The notes: generated from the sequence alone by a model not told the origin. Shown: positions 15,965 through 25,126, counted from the first letter of the stretch. The stretch: DNA of 64,000 bases from Pandoraea horticolens (GCF_902459555.1 NZ_CABPSM010000021.1:1-64000); one strand, 5' to 3'. Numbers and translations: made by a program.

Positions 15965-17794
15965 TCATTCCACCGTGACCGATTTCGCCAGATTTCTCGG
16001 CTTGTCCACATCCGTGCCGCGTGCGACGGCGGCGTGATACGCGAGCAACTGCATCGGGACGGTGTGGAGAATGGGCGACAGCAGACCATAGTGCTCATTC
16101 AACCGGATCACGTCGATATCCGCGCCGGGCGACAAGCCGCAATCGCTGTCGGCAAACACGTAGAGCTTGCCGTTTCGCGCGCTGACCTCGTGCATGTTCG
16201 ACTTCAGCTTCTCCAGCAACCGGTCGTTCGGCGCCACCGCCACCACAGGCATTTCATCGCTCACGAGCGCAAGCGGTCCGTGCTTGAGTTCGCCCGCCGG
16301 ATACGCTTCCGCGTGGATGTACGAGATCTCCTTCATCTTCAGCGCCCCTTCCATTGCGACCGGATAATGCAGTCCCCGGCCGAGGAACAGGATGTCCTGC
16401 CGGCGCGTCAATTGCTCCGCCCACGCAATGATCTGCGGCTCGAGCGCCAGCACTTTTGCGATGGCGTCCGGCAGATGCCGCAGGGCGCGCAGATGTTGCT
16501 GCTCGTCGTCATCCGACAGACGCTTACGGCCTTGCGCCAGCGTCAATGCCAGAAGAAACAGAGCGACGAGCTGCGTCGTGAACGCCTTCGTCGACGCCAC
16601 ACCGATCTCCACCCCGGCCCGTGTGAAAAACGTCAACGCACACTCTCGCGCCAACGCGCTCGTCGCCACATTGCAGATCGCCAACGTGTGACGCATTCCT
16701 CGCTGCTTCGCTACATGCACGGCCCCGAGCACATCGGCGGTCTCGCCGCTTTGCGAGACGGCGACGACCAGCGTCTTCGGATTAGCCACACTGTCTCGAT
16801 AGCGATACTCGCTCGCGATTTCCACGCTCACCGGCAGTTGCGCAAGACTCTCGATCCAGTACTTTGCCGTCAATGCCGCGTGGTAACTCCCCCCGCAAGC
16901 GAGCAGGAGCACCGAGTCCACCGCATTGAACACCCGCCAGGCGTTGTCACCGAATAGCTCAGGCATGATCGATGTCACATCCTGCAACGTGTCCGCAACC
17001 GCACGCGGCTGCTCGAAGATCTCCTTCTGCATGTAGTAGCGATACGGCCCCAAATCGGCCGCCCCGCTATGCGCGGCGACACGATTGATCGGACGTTCGA
17101 CCCGCTGTCCCTGCGCATCCGAGACCCAGAAGCGGTGAAGCTGGACATCCGCCACATCGCCGTTTTCCAGATACACGATCCGGTCGGTGACGTTCGCGAG
17201 CGCAATCGCGTCGGAGGCGAGGAAGTTCTCCCCATCCCCCACGCCGACGATCAACGGCATGCCGTCGCGCGCACCGACCAGGCGATGCGGCTCGTCGCGG
17301 CAAATCACCGCGATGGCGTAGCTGCCACGCAACTGCGATGCGGCTGCCCTCACTGCTTCGAACAGATCGCCGTCGTAAAGATGGTCGATCAGATGCGCAA
17401 TGACCTCGCTGTCCGTCTGGCTTGCAAAGCGATAGCCATGCGACTCCAGCGTCGCACGCAACGACTCATGATTCTCGATGATGCCGTTGTGCGAGAGCGC
17501 GATGCGCGGCGCGTCGGCGCTCGGCGAAAAGTGAGGATGCGCGTTGTCGGTAACCGGCTTGCCGTGCGTTGCCCAGCGCGTGTGGGCAATCCCGGTGTAA
17601 CCCGTGAGCCCGAGTCGGCCGATTTCGTCCTGAAGATTCGCCACGCGCTCGACGCTGCGTGCACGCACTAGTTCCCGCTCGCGATACAGCGCGACGCCAC
17701 ACGAATCGTACCCGCGGTACTCCAGACGCTTCAGACCGTCGACAAGGTTGGGGACGATGTCCCGTTGCGCGACCGCGCCGATGATTCCACACAT
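15965..17794 (-). CDS. glmS: Glutamine--fructose-6-phosphate aminotransferase (isomerizing)
   Basis: Makes glucosamine-6-phosphate from fructose-6-phosphate and glutamine, the first step of UDP-GlcNAc, peptidoglycan and LPS synthesis, in the cytoplasm. The 609 residues match the family length. [10 protein letters not shown] gives the nucleophile Cys2 of the glutaminase domain, and RGYDSCG and [13 protein letters not shown] belong to the same domain. Two SIS sugar-isomerase domains follow (CGGSYHAAL and [33 protein letters not shown]), and the end is [13 protein letters not shown]. It is divergent from an Lrp-family gene across an AT-rich spacer. Confidence 0.97.
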   Translation of the reverse strand: MCGIIGAVAQRDIVPNLVDGLKRLEYRGYDSCGVALYRERELVRARSVERVANLQDEIGRLGLTGYTGIAHTRWATHGKPVTDNAHPHFSPSADAPRIALSHNGIIENHESLRATLESHGYRFASQTDSEVIAHLIDHLYDGDLFEAVRAAASQLRGSYAIAVICRDEPHRLVGARDGMPLIVGVGDGENFLASDAIALANVTDRIVYLENGDVADVQLHRFWVSDAQGQRVERPINRVAAHSGAADLGPYRYYMQKEIFEQPRAVADTLQDVTSIMPELFGDNAWRVFNAVDSVLLLACGGSYHAALTAKYWIESLAQLPVSVEIASEYRYRDSVANPKTLVVAVSQSGETADVLGAVHVAKQRGMRHTLAICNVATSALARECALTFFTRAGVEIGVASTKAFTTQLVALFLLALTLAQGRKRLSDDDEQQHLRALRHLPDAIAKVLALEPQIIAWAEQLTRRQDILFLGRGLHYPVAMEGALKMKEISYIHAEAYPAGELKHGPLALVSDEMPVVAVAPNDRLLEKLKSNMHEVSARNGKLYVFADSDCGLSPGADIDVIRLNEHYGLLSPILHTVPMQLLAYHAAVARGTDVDKPRNLAKSVTVE

Positions 17795-17952
17795 AACGCC
17801 TCCCCGAAATGATTCGTTGCCAGTCAGTGAGGCGATGGTAGAGTTGACGTAGCGAAATTAATCGTCAATATTTTCTTTTATATGAAATAAAAATTCAAAG
17901 AATATAATTGATGAAATTAAATTTCACATCACCTCATTCCGCTGGAGATCCC

Positions 17953-18438
17953 ATGACGCGCATCACCCTGGACGATCTGGATTTGCGAATCCTGAGCGAG
18001 CTGCAAGCCGATTCGTCCATTTCGAACCTTGAACTCTCGCGACGCGTCCATGCGTCCGCCCCAACCTGCCTGCGCCGGGTGCGGGCACTCAGCGACGCGG
18101 GCGTGATTGCACGACAGATCGCCATCATCGATCCGTCGAAGTTGGGGCCAGCGCTGACCGCCGTGGTCGAAGTGAGTCTCGACCGGCAAACCGCCGAGGA
18201 TTACGATACCTTCGAGTCCTACATTTGCGCGGAGCCCGTCGTCACCCAGTGCTACCGCGTGTCGCCGGGGCCGGACTTCGTCGTCATCGCCGAAGTCGGC
18301 GACATGGCGCAGTATGACGAACTCGCGCGCCGGCTGTTCAAAAGCTCGTCGAATATTCGCAACGTGCGCACGTTCTTTTCGACGCGCCGCGCGAAATTCG
18401 AAGCCAACGCCCCCATTCGTCCGAACGTGTCTCGCTGA
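17953..18438 (+). CDS. Lrp/AsnC-family transcriptional regulator
   Basis: Encodes 161 residues from the preferred start. The amino-terminal winged helix-turn-helix reads DDLDLRILSELQADSSISNL and then RRVHASAPTCLRRVRALSDA. The carboxyl-terminal RAM (ligand and oligomer) domain follows (VVEVSLDRQTAEDYDTFESY; ending NVRTFFSTRRAKFE). GGAG lies six bases before ATG 17953, and Lrp proteins usually start a few residues before the DDLD motif; the frame to 17908 adds an unlikely segment. The upstream spacer (17820-17950) is strikingly AT-rich, as expected for a shared divergent promoter with glmS. Target genes unknown. Confidence 0.9.
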   Translation: MTRITLDDLDLRILSELQADSSISNLELSRRVHASAPTCLRRVRALSDAGVIARQIAIIDPSKLGPALTAVVEVSLDRQTAEDYDTFESYICAEPVVTQCYRVSPGPDFVVIAEVGDMAQYDELARRLFKSSSNIRNVRTFFSTRRAKFEANAPIRPNVSR

Positions 18439-18443
18439 CTGAA

Positions 18444-18461
18444 AATGTTCATTTGAACATT
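18444..18461. promoter_or_regulatory. DeoR/GlpR-type operator, 18-bp perfect palindrome
   Basis: AATGTTCATTTGAACATT is a perfect dyad and closely resembles the GlpR operator of enterobacteria (ATGTTCG-type half-sites). A partial second copy (TCATTTGAATG) follows at 18470-18480. It lies 80 bp before the DeoR-family gene and probably autoregulates it and the glycerophosphodiesterase gene. Confidence 0.65.
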
Positions 18462-18541
18462 CGACATCGTCATTTGAATGTCACGCACGCCTGTCAAAGT
18501 GGCGCCCATTCCAGAATAAATGTGCGCGACACCACCGCCCG

Positions 18542-19315
18542 ATGGACCTTTCCGAACGCCAGACCCGCATCGTTGCTCTGTTTCGCCAGCATGGCGAAAT
18601 GAGTGTCGATGCGCTCGCCGATCACTTCGGCGTGGCCACTCAGACGATTCGCCGCGACGTCAACACGCTGTGCGATGTCAATGTGCTGCGTCGCTATCAC
18701 GGCGGCGCACGTCTGCTCACGCCGGGTCCGAACCAGCCGTACGAAGTGCGTCGCGTGCGCAACCTCGAAGGCAAGCTGCGCATCGGTCACGCGGCCGCCG
18801 AGCGTATCCCCGATGGCGCCACCGTGCTGCTCGGCATCGGCACGACGCCCGAGCAAGTCGCCGTCGCCCTCGTGCCTCGCAAGCGGCTGTGCGTGATCAC
18901 CAATAACCTGCGCGCCGCGCTGGTTCTGGCAAGCAACCCCGAACACCGTGTGATCGTTCCCGGCGGTGAACTGCGTTCGCCCAACCCGGAGATTCTCGGA
19001 GACGAAGCCAACCGGCTGTTCCGTGCTTATCGCGCCGATGTCGGCGTGTACAGCGTTGGCGGCATCGACGACGACGGCACGCTGCTCGATTACGACCGTC
19101 ACGAAGCCGCATCGCGCGAAGCACTGCGCGACGCGAGCCGCTATCGTATTCTCGTGGCGGACACCTACAAGTTCTCTCGCAAACCCAGCGTGCGAGGCGG
19201 GCAACTCGACGAACAGGATCTCGTCATCACCGACGCTCCGCTGCCCGAGCCGTTGCGCGAACACTTGCAGACACCGTCTGCCACACTGGCATCGCCCGAG
19301 ATTCTCATTGTCTGA
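18542..19315 (+). CDS. DeoR-family repressor, GlpR-like
   Basis: A 257-residue cytoplasmic DNA-binding repressor. The DeoR helix-turn-helix is complete (LSERQTRIVALFRQHGEMSV, then FGVATQTIRRDVNTLCD and RRYHGGARL). The effector domain has the sugar-phosphate isomerase-like fold (LLGIGTTPEQVAVAL, VITNNLRAAL, VPGGELRSPNPEILG, VADTYKFSRKPSVRGGQ). Effectors of this class are phosphorylated sugars or polyols. The neighbouring glycerophosphodiesterase and the GlpR-like palindrome point to glycerol-3-phosphate as effector. The downstream gene begins 43 bases after the stop, so the two likely form one transcript. Confidence 0.88.
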   Translation: MDLSERQTRIVALFRQHGEMSVDALADHFGVATQTIRRDVNTLCDVNVLRRYHGGARLLTPGPNQPYEVRRVRNLEGKLRIGHAAAERIPDGATVLLGIGTTPEQVAVALVPRKRLCVITNNLRAALVLASNPEHRVIVPGGELRSPNPEILGDEANRLFRAYRADVGVYSVGGIDDDGTLLDYDRHEAASREALRDASRYRILVADTYKFSRKPSVRGGQLDEQDLVITDAPLPEPLREHLQTPSATLASPEILIV

Positions 19316-19358
19316 CCCGATACCGATCGCTCACCCATTCGCCTCGAGACCGCCCGTC

Positions 19359-20357
19359 ATGCACTCCGCTTCCTCCCGCTTCGATCGCCCCGCCACCCCG
19401 TCAGCCCGGTCCGCCCGGCCCGAGTGGACACGCCTTGCGGCGGCCGGCGTCGCCGCGCTCGCCTTCGCCTTCGGCACGCTCACGCCCGCCGCTGCCAGCG
19501 CCGCCCCGTTGATCGTCGCGCATCGCGGCGGCACCGGAGACACCCCCGAAAACACGGTGCAGGCATTCACCAACGCGTTGCAGAACGGCGCGCAGGCCTT
19601 ATGGATGACCGTACAGGTCACGCGCGACGGGGTGCCGGTGATGTACCGTCCGGCCGATCTTTCCGCACTGACCGACGGACGCGGCAAGCTCGCCGACATC
19701 GACTACGCCGACGTGCATCGGCTCAATGCGGGTTATGCCTTCTCTCGCAAGGACACCAGCGGACAGACCGTCTTCCCGTACCGCGACCACCCGTTGCCCA
19801 TCCCCACCTTGCGCGAGGCGCTCGCCGCCGTGCCCGCCAACGTGCCCGTGCTGCTCGACATGAAGCAAACACCCGCTGCACCGCTGGTGGAAGCTGTCAT
19901 CAAGGTACTCGACGAGACCAACGCCTGGTCGCGTGTGCGCCTCTATTCGACCGAAGCCGAAGCGACCGACCGCCTGCGCACTCGCCGCCCGCAGGCACAA
20001 CTGTTCGAGTCGCGCGACACGACCCGCAACCGCCTCGTCGCCGTAGCACTCGCCGGACGGTGCGATGCACCGCCCGCGCCCGGCACATGGGCCGGCATCG
20101 AATTGCATCGTCAAGTGGAAGTCGTCGAGCACTTCACGCTCGGCGAGGGGATCTCGAAAGTCGTGGCGAACTGGTGGACACCTGCCGCCGTGCAGTGCTT
20201 CAAGTCGCGCGGCGATGTCCATCTCGTCGCCTTCGGTGTCGAGACGCCGCAGGACTTCGAAGCGGCGTCACAGCTTGGTTTCGATGCCGTGATGACCGAT
20301 TCCCCCGCTCGCTTGCGCGCGGCATTGGCCAATCAGGCGCCGAGCGCGTCGAAGTAA
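19359..20357 (+). CDS. Glycerophosphodiester phosphodiesterase, exported
   Basis: Hydrolyses glycerophosphodiesters to glycerol-3-phosphate and an alcohol. The 332-residue product opens with a basic region and a long hydrophobic segment (AAAGVAALAFAFGTLTPAAA) that acts as signal peptide, cut near AASAAP. The GDPD barrel starts PLIVAHRGGTGDTPENTVQA, giving the HRG and E-N-T active-site motifs. One oddity: the second conserved Glu/Asp-containing strand (usually E-x-D-V-x-x-T-x-D) reads WMTVQVTRDGVPVMYRPADL, so the canonical metal-binding E-x-D and the H-D of the family are replaced, and catalysis may be altered. It follows the GlpR-like regulator. Confidence 0.85.
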   Translation: MHSASSRFDRPATPSARSARPEWTRLAAAGVAALAFAFGTLTPAAASAAPLIVAHRGGTGDTPENTVQAFTNALQNGAQALWMTVQVTRDGVPVMYRPADLSALTDGRGKLADIDYADVHRLNAGYAFSRKDTSGQTVFPYRDHPLPIPTLREALAAVPANVPVLLDMKQTPAAPLVEAVIKVLDETNAWSRVRLYSTEAEATDRLRTRRPQAQLFESRDTTRNRLVAVALAGRCDAPPAPGTWAGIELHRQVEVVEHFTLGEGISKVVANWWTPAAVQCFKSRGDVHLVAFGVETPQDFEAASQLGFDAVMTDSPARLRAALANQAPSASK

Positions 20358-20366
20358 ATCGTCCGT

Positions 20367-20392
20367 TCGCGCGGCGTTCTGCCGCCGCGCGA
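20367..20392 (+). terminator. Hairpin after the glycerophosphodiesterase gene
   Basis: TCGCGCGGCG and CGCCGCGCGA pair perfectly over 10 bp with a six-base loop, nine bases after the stop. There is no T run, so it may be a pause or Rho-assisted end rather than a full intrinsic terminator. Confidence 0.5.
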
Positions 20393-20558
20393 CGAGCGAC
20401 CGACGCACGGCCAGATTCTCCGCTGAAGTCAAACGGCTTTCCCACGGAGAAACGATTGGCATATCTTTAGGACTCCTAATTTCAATCGTGATGCGACAAC
20501 AGGATTCGTCAAGCCGGAATAGGCATCGCAACTCACTGCTACGCACAGGAAACACACC

Positions 20559-21794
20559 ATGAAGCCTCTTGCTCTCCCCCCTCTCGCCCGTGCTGCCGCA
20601 CTGGTCATCGGCTGCGGTGCCGCCACACTCGCGCATGCCCAGTCCAACGTCACGTTGTACGGTATCGTCGACGGCGGCATCGGTTATGCCAGCAATGTCG
20701 CCAGCGTCACCCGTGCAGGCGCGGCCGGCCGCCCGGCGCTCGTCAATGGCGCATCGAGCTATGCGTTCCAGAGTGGTACGTGGCAAGGCAGCCGCTGGGG
20801 CATTCAGGGAACGGAAGACCTCGGCAACGGCCTGAAGGCGCTGTTCCGCCTGGAGAACGGCTTCAATATCGGCAACGGCACCGCGAGTCAGGGCGGGGCA
20901 GAGTTCGGCCGCCACGCTTACGTCGGCCTGCAAGACAAGGCTTACGGCACCGTCACGCTCGGTCGTCAGTACGACCCGCTGATCGATCTGGTCGGCTCGG
21001 TCGGTGGCACGGCACTGCTCTCGGGCGTGGCGGCACATCCGGGCGACGTTGACAACCTCGATCACAGCTCGCGCGTGAACAACAGCGTGAAATACCGTTC
21101 ACCGACGTGGGGCGGCTTCACCTTCGGCGCCATGTACGGCTTCGGCGGCCAGCCGGGCACGATGGGACGTCAGAATACCTGGGGGCTCGCCGGGCAATAC
21201 GCGAACGGCCCGATCACCTGGGGGGTGGGTTACTCGCACGCCAACAACGACAAGGCGAGTGCCACGGACACGACGATCGGAAGCTGGGCAGGCTCGTCCG
21301 AATCGGCATTCGCGTCGTCGATCAACGCCGGTTATGCCAGCGCGAAGGCACGCGACATCATCGCCACGTCGATGACCTACCGGATCGGCGACACCACGCT
21401 GGGTGCGAACTACAGCCACACGGAGTACTCGGCAGGCAGCTACTCGCGCTTTACCCGCACGGCCAAGTTCGATTCGGTCGGCGTGCTGGCGATGTATCGC
21501 GTGACCAGTGCATTCCGGCTGGGCGGCGGCTATAGCTTCACGAACGTGAATGCACCGGCCGCGAACACGTCGGGCGCGAAGTACCACCAGTTCAACCTCG
21601 CGGCGTTCTACAACCTATCCAAACGCACGGAACTGTACGCGCTGGCGGGCTACCAGAAGGCCTCCGGCAGCACGCTCGATACCTTCGGCAATGTGATCGA
21701 TGCGACCGCTTCGGTTGGCGACGCCGCCAACGGCATGTCGTCGGCGACCAACGCACAGACCGTCGTTCGCCTGGGCGTGAGCCACGTTTTCTGA
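20559..21794 (+). CDS. Outer-membrane porin, Burkholderiales general-porin family
   Basis: A trimeric beta-barrel diffusion channel of 411 residues. The signal peptide ends at ATLAHAQSNVTLYGIVDGGI, where QSNVTLYG is the hallmark first strand of Burkholderiales/Neisseria porins. Typical internal features follow: GIQGTEDLGNGLKALFRLEN, then RHAYVGLQDKAYGTVTLGRQ, and the carboxyl-terminal phenylalanine (VVRLGVSHVF) needed for outer-membrane assembly. It is monocistronic: about 200 bp of its own leader upstream and a long hairpin downstream. The leader (20393-20558) contains a small palindrome TAGGACTCCTA at 20468-20478 of unknown meaning. Confidence 0.95.
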   Translation: MKPLALPPLARAAALVIGCGAATLAHAQSNVTLYGIVDGGIGYASNVASVTRAGAAGRPALVNGASSYAFQSGTWQGSRWGIQGTEDLGNGLKALFRLENGFNIGNGTASQGGAEFGRHAYVGLQDKAYGTVTLGRQYDPLIDLVGSVGGTALLSGVAAHPGDVDNLDHSSRVNNSVKYRSPTWGGFTFGAMYGFGGQPGTMGRQNTWGLAGQYANGPITWGVGYSHANNDKASATDTTIGSWAGSSESAFASSINAGYASAKARDIIATSMTYRIGDTTLGANYSHTEYSAGSYSRFTRTAKFDSVGVLAMYRVTSAFRLGGGYSFTNVNAPAANTSGAKYHQFNLAAFYNLSKRTELYALAGYQKASGSTLDTFGNVIDATASVGDAANGMSSATNAQTVVRLGVSHVF

Positions 21795-21808
21795 GGCTGA
21801 AAAACAAA

Positions 21809-21848
21809 CCGGCCGGTACGTTGCGCATCGGCGCACGTTCCGGCCGGC
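21809..21848. terminator. Long hairpin between the convergent porin and AraC genes
   Basis: CCGGCCGG at both ends closes a stem that continues with ACGT and GCGC pairs around a small loop, with one bulge. It sits 15 bases past the porin stop and 70 past the AraC stop, so it can serve both directions. Confidence 0.7.
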
Positions 21849-21918
21849 CTTGTGACACATGGTTTGTGCCCGGCTGCGCCGGGCTTTCGTACTGAACGTC
21901 TCTGCGGTTCTACCGTTC

Positions 21919-22809
21919 TCAAGCCGCCTGAGCCGGCAACGCCGGTACGAGCGTCACGCGCGGCGGCGGCAGCATTGTCACAGCGTGCATCTGAGCGCGC
22001 AACCAATCGCGCGGGCTGCTTCCTGTCTTGCGGCGGAAGGCGCGAGCGAGCGCCGATGCGCTTTCGTACCCCACTTCTTCGGCCACACGCGCAATCGGCT
22101 GACCATCGCGCAGACGTTTCTGCGCAAGGCCGATGCGCCAGTCGAGCAAATAATCCGCCGGGGACTGCCCGACGACTTCGCGAAATTGCGCTGCAAAGTT
22201 GGCGCGCGACATATTGGCAGTGCCGGCCAGCGACTCCACCGTCCACGCTTCACCCGGCTGATGGTGAATCACATGCAGCGCCCGCGCGAGCCGCGGATCG
22301 GCCAGCCCGGCAAGCATGCCATGACTCACCATACGCTGCTCCAGCACATGGCGCAGCAACTGGATGACGAGCAATTCGAACAAACGGTCCATCACGGCAA
22401 GACGCCCGCACTGCGTGCCGAACGCCTCCATGAACAACCAGTTCAACGTGAGTTCGAGCGTGGAAAGCGATTTCGTCGGCAGGACGAGATACTCCGGCAG
22501 CGCCGCCACGAGCGGATTGTTCTGCCCGCCGTCGAACGACAGCGATCCGCACACGAGTTCCGTTCTCGCGCCTTCGCCCGAGAGCAACTGATGATGATTG
22601 CGGCGCGGAAAGAAGATCAACGACGGTTCGACGATGTCCTGCCGCGAGCCATCCTCGAGCACAAGTGCGACTTCGCCCGCACGCAGCAAATGCAGATGTC
22701 CGCCGTCATGCGCGTCGACACCGTAACTGGCAATGCCGCAAAGGCCGCCGCTATGAAACACACCGGCGCGAACGCCGAAATTCGAAATCAAGGTGGAGAG
22801 CCGGTCCAT
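21919..22809 (-). CDS. AraC-family transcriptional activator with cupin sensor domain
   Basis: Encodes 296 residues. The amino half is a cupin-type sensor (ISNFGVRAGVFHSGGLCGIA, then GGHLHLLRAGEVALVL). The carboxyl half has two AraC helix-turn-helix motifs: ESLAGTANMSRANFAAQFRE and, further on, RVAEEVGYESASALARAFRR. It is convergent to the porin gene and separated from the DUF4148 gene by 100 bp. Members of this AraC subgroup respond to small molecules and commonly control neighbouring efflux or oxidoreductase genes, but no obvious target is adjacent here. Confidence 0.9.
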   Translation of the reverse strand: MDRLSTLISNFGVRAGVFHSGGLCGIASYGVDAHDGGHLHLLRAGEVALVLEDGSRQDIVEPSLIFFPRRNHHQLLSGEGARTELVCGSLSFDGGQNNPLVAALPEYLVLPTKSLSTLELTLNWLFMEAFGTQCGRLAVMDRLFELLVIQLLRHVLEQRMVSHGMLAGLADPRLARALHVIHHQPGEAWTVESLAGTANMSRANFAAQFREVVGQSPADYLLDWRIGLAQKRLRDGQPIARVAEEVGYESASALARAFRRKTGSSPRDWLRAQMHAVTMLPPPRVTLVPALPAQAA

Positions 22810-22910
22810 GGCGCACTCAAGTGTTGTCTAACCTGGTCCGCCAATTATCGGGGATTTGGCCAACACTTGCTTGCAACCGGCATCCTGTCCGTTCGACGAC
22901 GGCCGGCACC

Positions 22911-23201
22911 TCAGGCGCGGTCGTCACCCACCGGCGCACCTGTGCCGATTTCCGCGCGAACTTCCGCGCGCGAACGGCCGGCCGAAGACCGTTGTTGCAG
23001 CAATGACGGATAGGTCTGAAGCGACTGGTCGAGTTGGCCCGAGGCACGCGCCTGACGCAGCTCGTCGCGCACTTGTGCACGGGTGACGCCTTGCGTCGCG
23101 GCCGGTTGACCCGCGTCGGCGGTTTGGGTTTCGGCGAAGGCAGAAGCGGAAGCCAGCGTAGCGGTGGCGATCAGGGCAGCGGCAATAATACGAGCGTTCA
23201 T
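22911..23201 (-). CDS. Exported DUF4148 protein
   Basis: A 96-residue secreted protein. The signal peptide (MNARIIAAALIATATLASAS, cut near AFAE) is followed by TRAQVRDELRQARASGQLDQ, the conserved DUF4148 helix common in Burkholderiales periplasmic proteins. AAGGAG lies seven bases before ATG 23201. Function unknown. The mature domain is short, helical and very polar, ending in an acidic/basic mix (EVRAEIGTGAPVGDDRA). It stands alone between the AraC and NsrR genes on the same strand with its own spacer of about 270 bp. Confidence 0.85.
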   Translation of the reverse strand: MNARIIAAALIATATLASASAFAETQTADAGQPAATQGVTRAQVRDELRQARASGQLDQSLQTYPSLLQQRSSAGRSRAEVRAEIGTGAPVGDDRA

Positions 23202-23471
23202 GACGAGACTCCTTTCGTTCGGCAGTGAGTGCCAGGTGTTGGTTTTCCCGGGGCGCCAACCTCTCGCGTTGAACGGCTGGGCTGACGCTATCGGGCACGA
23301 CTCAAGATTACGAAAGGGCGGGGCAAATTTCGCGGCTGCGCGTCTGCAAGATGCGACTAATCGTCCAGATCTCGCGATAGCCATTAACCGGCGCTATGGC
23401 GTCGATAGCGAACGTCGATAAGTTCGTGAAAATTTGAAGGAATGCTTAAAAAAGCAGGCGCTGCGGCGGGA

Positions 23472-23963
23472 TTACGATTCGGTGACGCGCCGTTTGACTT
23501 TGATATCCGCGACCGGGACGACGGCGGCCACCGCGTCGCCGAGCAGGCGTCGCAACACGGCGGGCTTGCCCACCAGATCGGCCAGTGTGTAGCGATCGAG
23601 CACCGCGAAGTAGGCGCGCAGCGCCTCGCCCAACACACCGCGCAAGTTGCATGCCGACGTAATGACACAGGCACTCTCGCCCTGATGGAAGCACTCGACC
23701 ATCGCGAAGTCGGGTTCCATCGCCCGCACCACATCGCCGAGTCCGATGCGCTCCGGCGGCCGCCCCAGCCGAATCCCGCCCGAGCGCCCGCGCACGGTGT
23801 GCAGGAAGCCCAGTTGACCGAGCTTTTGCACGATCTTCACGAGATGATTCTTGGGAATATCGAACGCCTCCGCCACGGACTGCACGTGCACCAGCTCGTC
23901 GGGATGAACCGCGACGTAGATCAGGGTGCGCAGACTGTAATCGGTATGGTCGGTGAGTCGCAT
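23472..23963 (-). CDS. nsrR: Rrf2-family nitric-oxide-sensing repressor
   Basis: A 163-residue iron-sulfur repressor. MRLTDHTDYSLRTLIYVAVH and the winged helix (IPKNHLVKIVQKLGQLGFLH, TVRGRSGGIRLGRPPE) are typical of NsrR. Three cysteines that would hold the cluster are at 91, 99 and 105. Their 7- and 5-residue spacing resembles NsrR (variable first gap) rather than IscR (5 and 5). NO destroys the cluster and releases repression of detoxification genes. A 23-bp NsrR-type site lies upstream, so the gene is likely autoregulated; the target genes are not in the window. Confidence 0.85.
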   Translation of the reverse strand: MRLTDHTDYSLRTLIYVAVHPDELVHVQSVAEAFDIPKNHLVKIVQKLGQLGFLHTVRGRSGGIRLGRPPERIGLGDVVRAMEPDFAMVECFHQGESACVITSACNLRGVLGEALRAYFAVLDRYTLADLVGKPAVLRRLLGDAVAAVVPVADIKVKRRVTES

Positions 23964-24031
23964 TCGGCGGGGAACAGCGGGAACGGACGGGGCGGCACGA
24001 TGTGCCGCCCGGTAGTCTTGCGAGGCAGTTT

Positions 24032-24054
24032 AACATGGCCTTGACATGCATCTT
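24032..24054 (-). promoter_or_regulatory. NsrR-type operator upstream of nsrR
   Basis: Read on the minus strand, AAGATGCAT is followed by a five-base spacer and GGCCATGTT, whose complement is AACATGGCC. The 9-5-9 geometry equals the established NsrR box (AANATGCAT half-sites, 11-1-11 dyad). The first half is a perfect match and the second keeps AA-x-ATG. It lies 69 bp before the nsrR start. Confidence 0.6.
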
Positions 24055-24096
24055 ATGTCCGGCCAGGCCCTTGCGCCACCCTGTCCGCCACCGCCC

Positions 24097-25119
24097 CTAC
24101 CCTTTGATCGCGCCGGCCAACGCCGCCGGGCGAGCCGCGTTGTTACGGCGCGCCACCCAGCGTTGCCGCCAGGCAAGCCATTCGCCAACGATGCCGCGAC
24201 GGAACAGCAGCACGCAGAGCACGAAGATCACGCCCGTCACCACACTCACCATCGAACCAAGACCCGTGAACACCTGCCAACCTGTCGCCTGCGCCAGCCA
24301 GTTACCGATATCGCCGAGCTTGGTCTCCAGCGAGACGATGAGCAACGCGCCCACCGCTGGCCCGAAGCGCGTGCCCATGCCACCGACCAGCGTCATCAGA
24401 ATGACCGATCCCGAGAGCGACCAATGCACGTCGGACAGCGTGGCGAAGCCGAGCACCAGCGTCTTGAGCGCCCCCGCGAGACCCGCGATCGCTGCCGACA
24501 GCACAAACGCCAGCAGTTTGAAACGCGCCGCCTCATAGCCCAACGAAATCGCGCGTGGCTCGTTCTCCTTGATAGCCGCCAGCACGCGGCCGAAGGGAGA
24601 CGCAATGACCCGCGACATCAACGCAAACGTTGCCGCGACCACGGCAAGCACCACGAAATACAGCGTGAGATCGTGGTCCAGCGACAGGCCGAAAAACGTC
24701 TGGCGAGGCACGCCCTGCAATCCATCCTCCCCGCCGGTAAATGGCGCTTGCAGACAGAAAAAGTAGAACATTTGCGCGAGGGCGAGCGTGATCATCGCGA
24801 AGTAGATGCCCTGACGCCGGATCGCAAACAGCCCGAAACCCAACCCGAACACGGCACCGGTCGCCACGCCGGTCAGCACACCGGCCAGCGGCGACCACGC
24901 GAGATCGCGCATCACATAACCCGCGAAGTACGCCGCCCCGCCGAAGAACGCGGCATGACCGAACGACAATAACCCCGTGTAGCCAAGCACCAGATTGAGC
25001 GAACAGGCGAACAGCGCGAAACACAGTACCTTCATCGCGAAAACGGGATAGACCCCGAGCGCCGGCAACGCGGCCAACAGCACGAGCAGCACAAGATCGA
25101 AACGGTATTGACGCATCAT
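24097..25119 (-). CDS. livM: Branched-chain-type ABC transporter permease, LivM-like
   Basis: A 340-residue inner-membrane permease of the hydrophobic amino acid uptake (HAAT) type. The conserved segment LNLVLGYTGLLSFGHAAFFG and the later AIKENEPRAISLGYEAARFK (the EAA-like coupling loop that contacts the ATPases) identify LivM. ATGs at 25119 and 25116 are adjacent; both lie eight to eleven bases after the livH stop, so translation is coupled. It is the last gene of the nine-gene catabolic/transport operon and runs to 24097, 134 bp from nsrR. Confidence 0.92.
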   Translation of the reverse strand: MMRQYRFDLVLLVLLAALPALGVYPVFAMKVLCFALFACSLNLVLGYTGLLSFGHAAFFGGAAYFAGYVMRDLAWSPLAGVLTGVATGAVFGLGFGLFAIRRQGIYFAMITLALAQMFYFFCLQAPFTGGEDGLQGVPRQTFFGLSLDHDLTLYFVVLAVVAATFALMSRVIASPFGRVLAAIKENEPRAISLGYEAARFKLLAFVLSAAIAGLAGALKTLVLGFATLSDVHWSLSGSVILMTLVGGMGTRFGPAVGALLIVSLETKLGDIGNWLAQATGWQVFTGLGSMVSVVTGVIFVLCVLLFRRGIVGEWLAWRQRWVARRNNAARPAALAGAIKG

Positions 25120-25126
25120 CAACGAC

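Noticed and set aside
20468-20478. Palindrome TAGGACTCCTA in the porin leader
   Set aside because: Short, with no known regulator consensus; chance occurrence is plausible.
23472-23963. IscR instead of NsrR for the Rrf2 protein
   Set aside because: Cysteine spacing (7 and 5) and overall motifs fit NsrR better; the upstream site is NsrR-like, and iscS is not linked to it.
24046-24972. 308-codon plus-strand frame opposite livM, and a similar 559-codon frame opposite livH/livF
   Set aside because: Charged, low-complexity antisense products without domains; the minus-strand genes are unambiguous.
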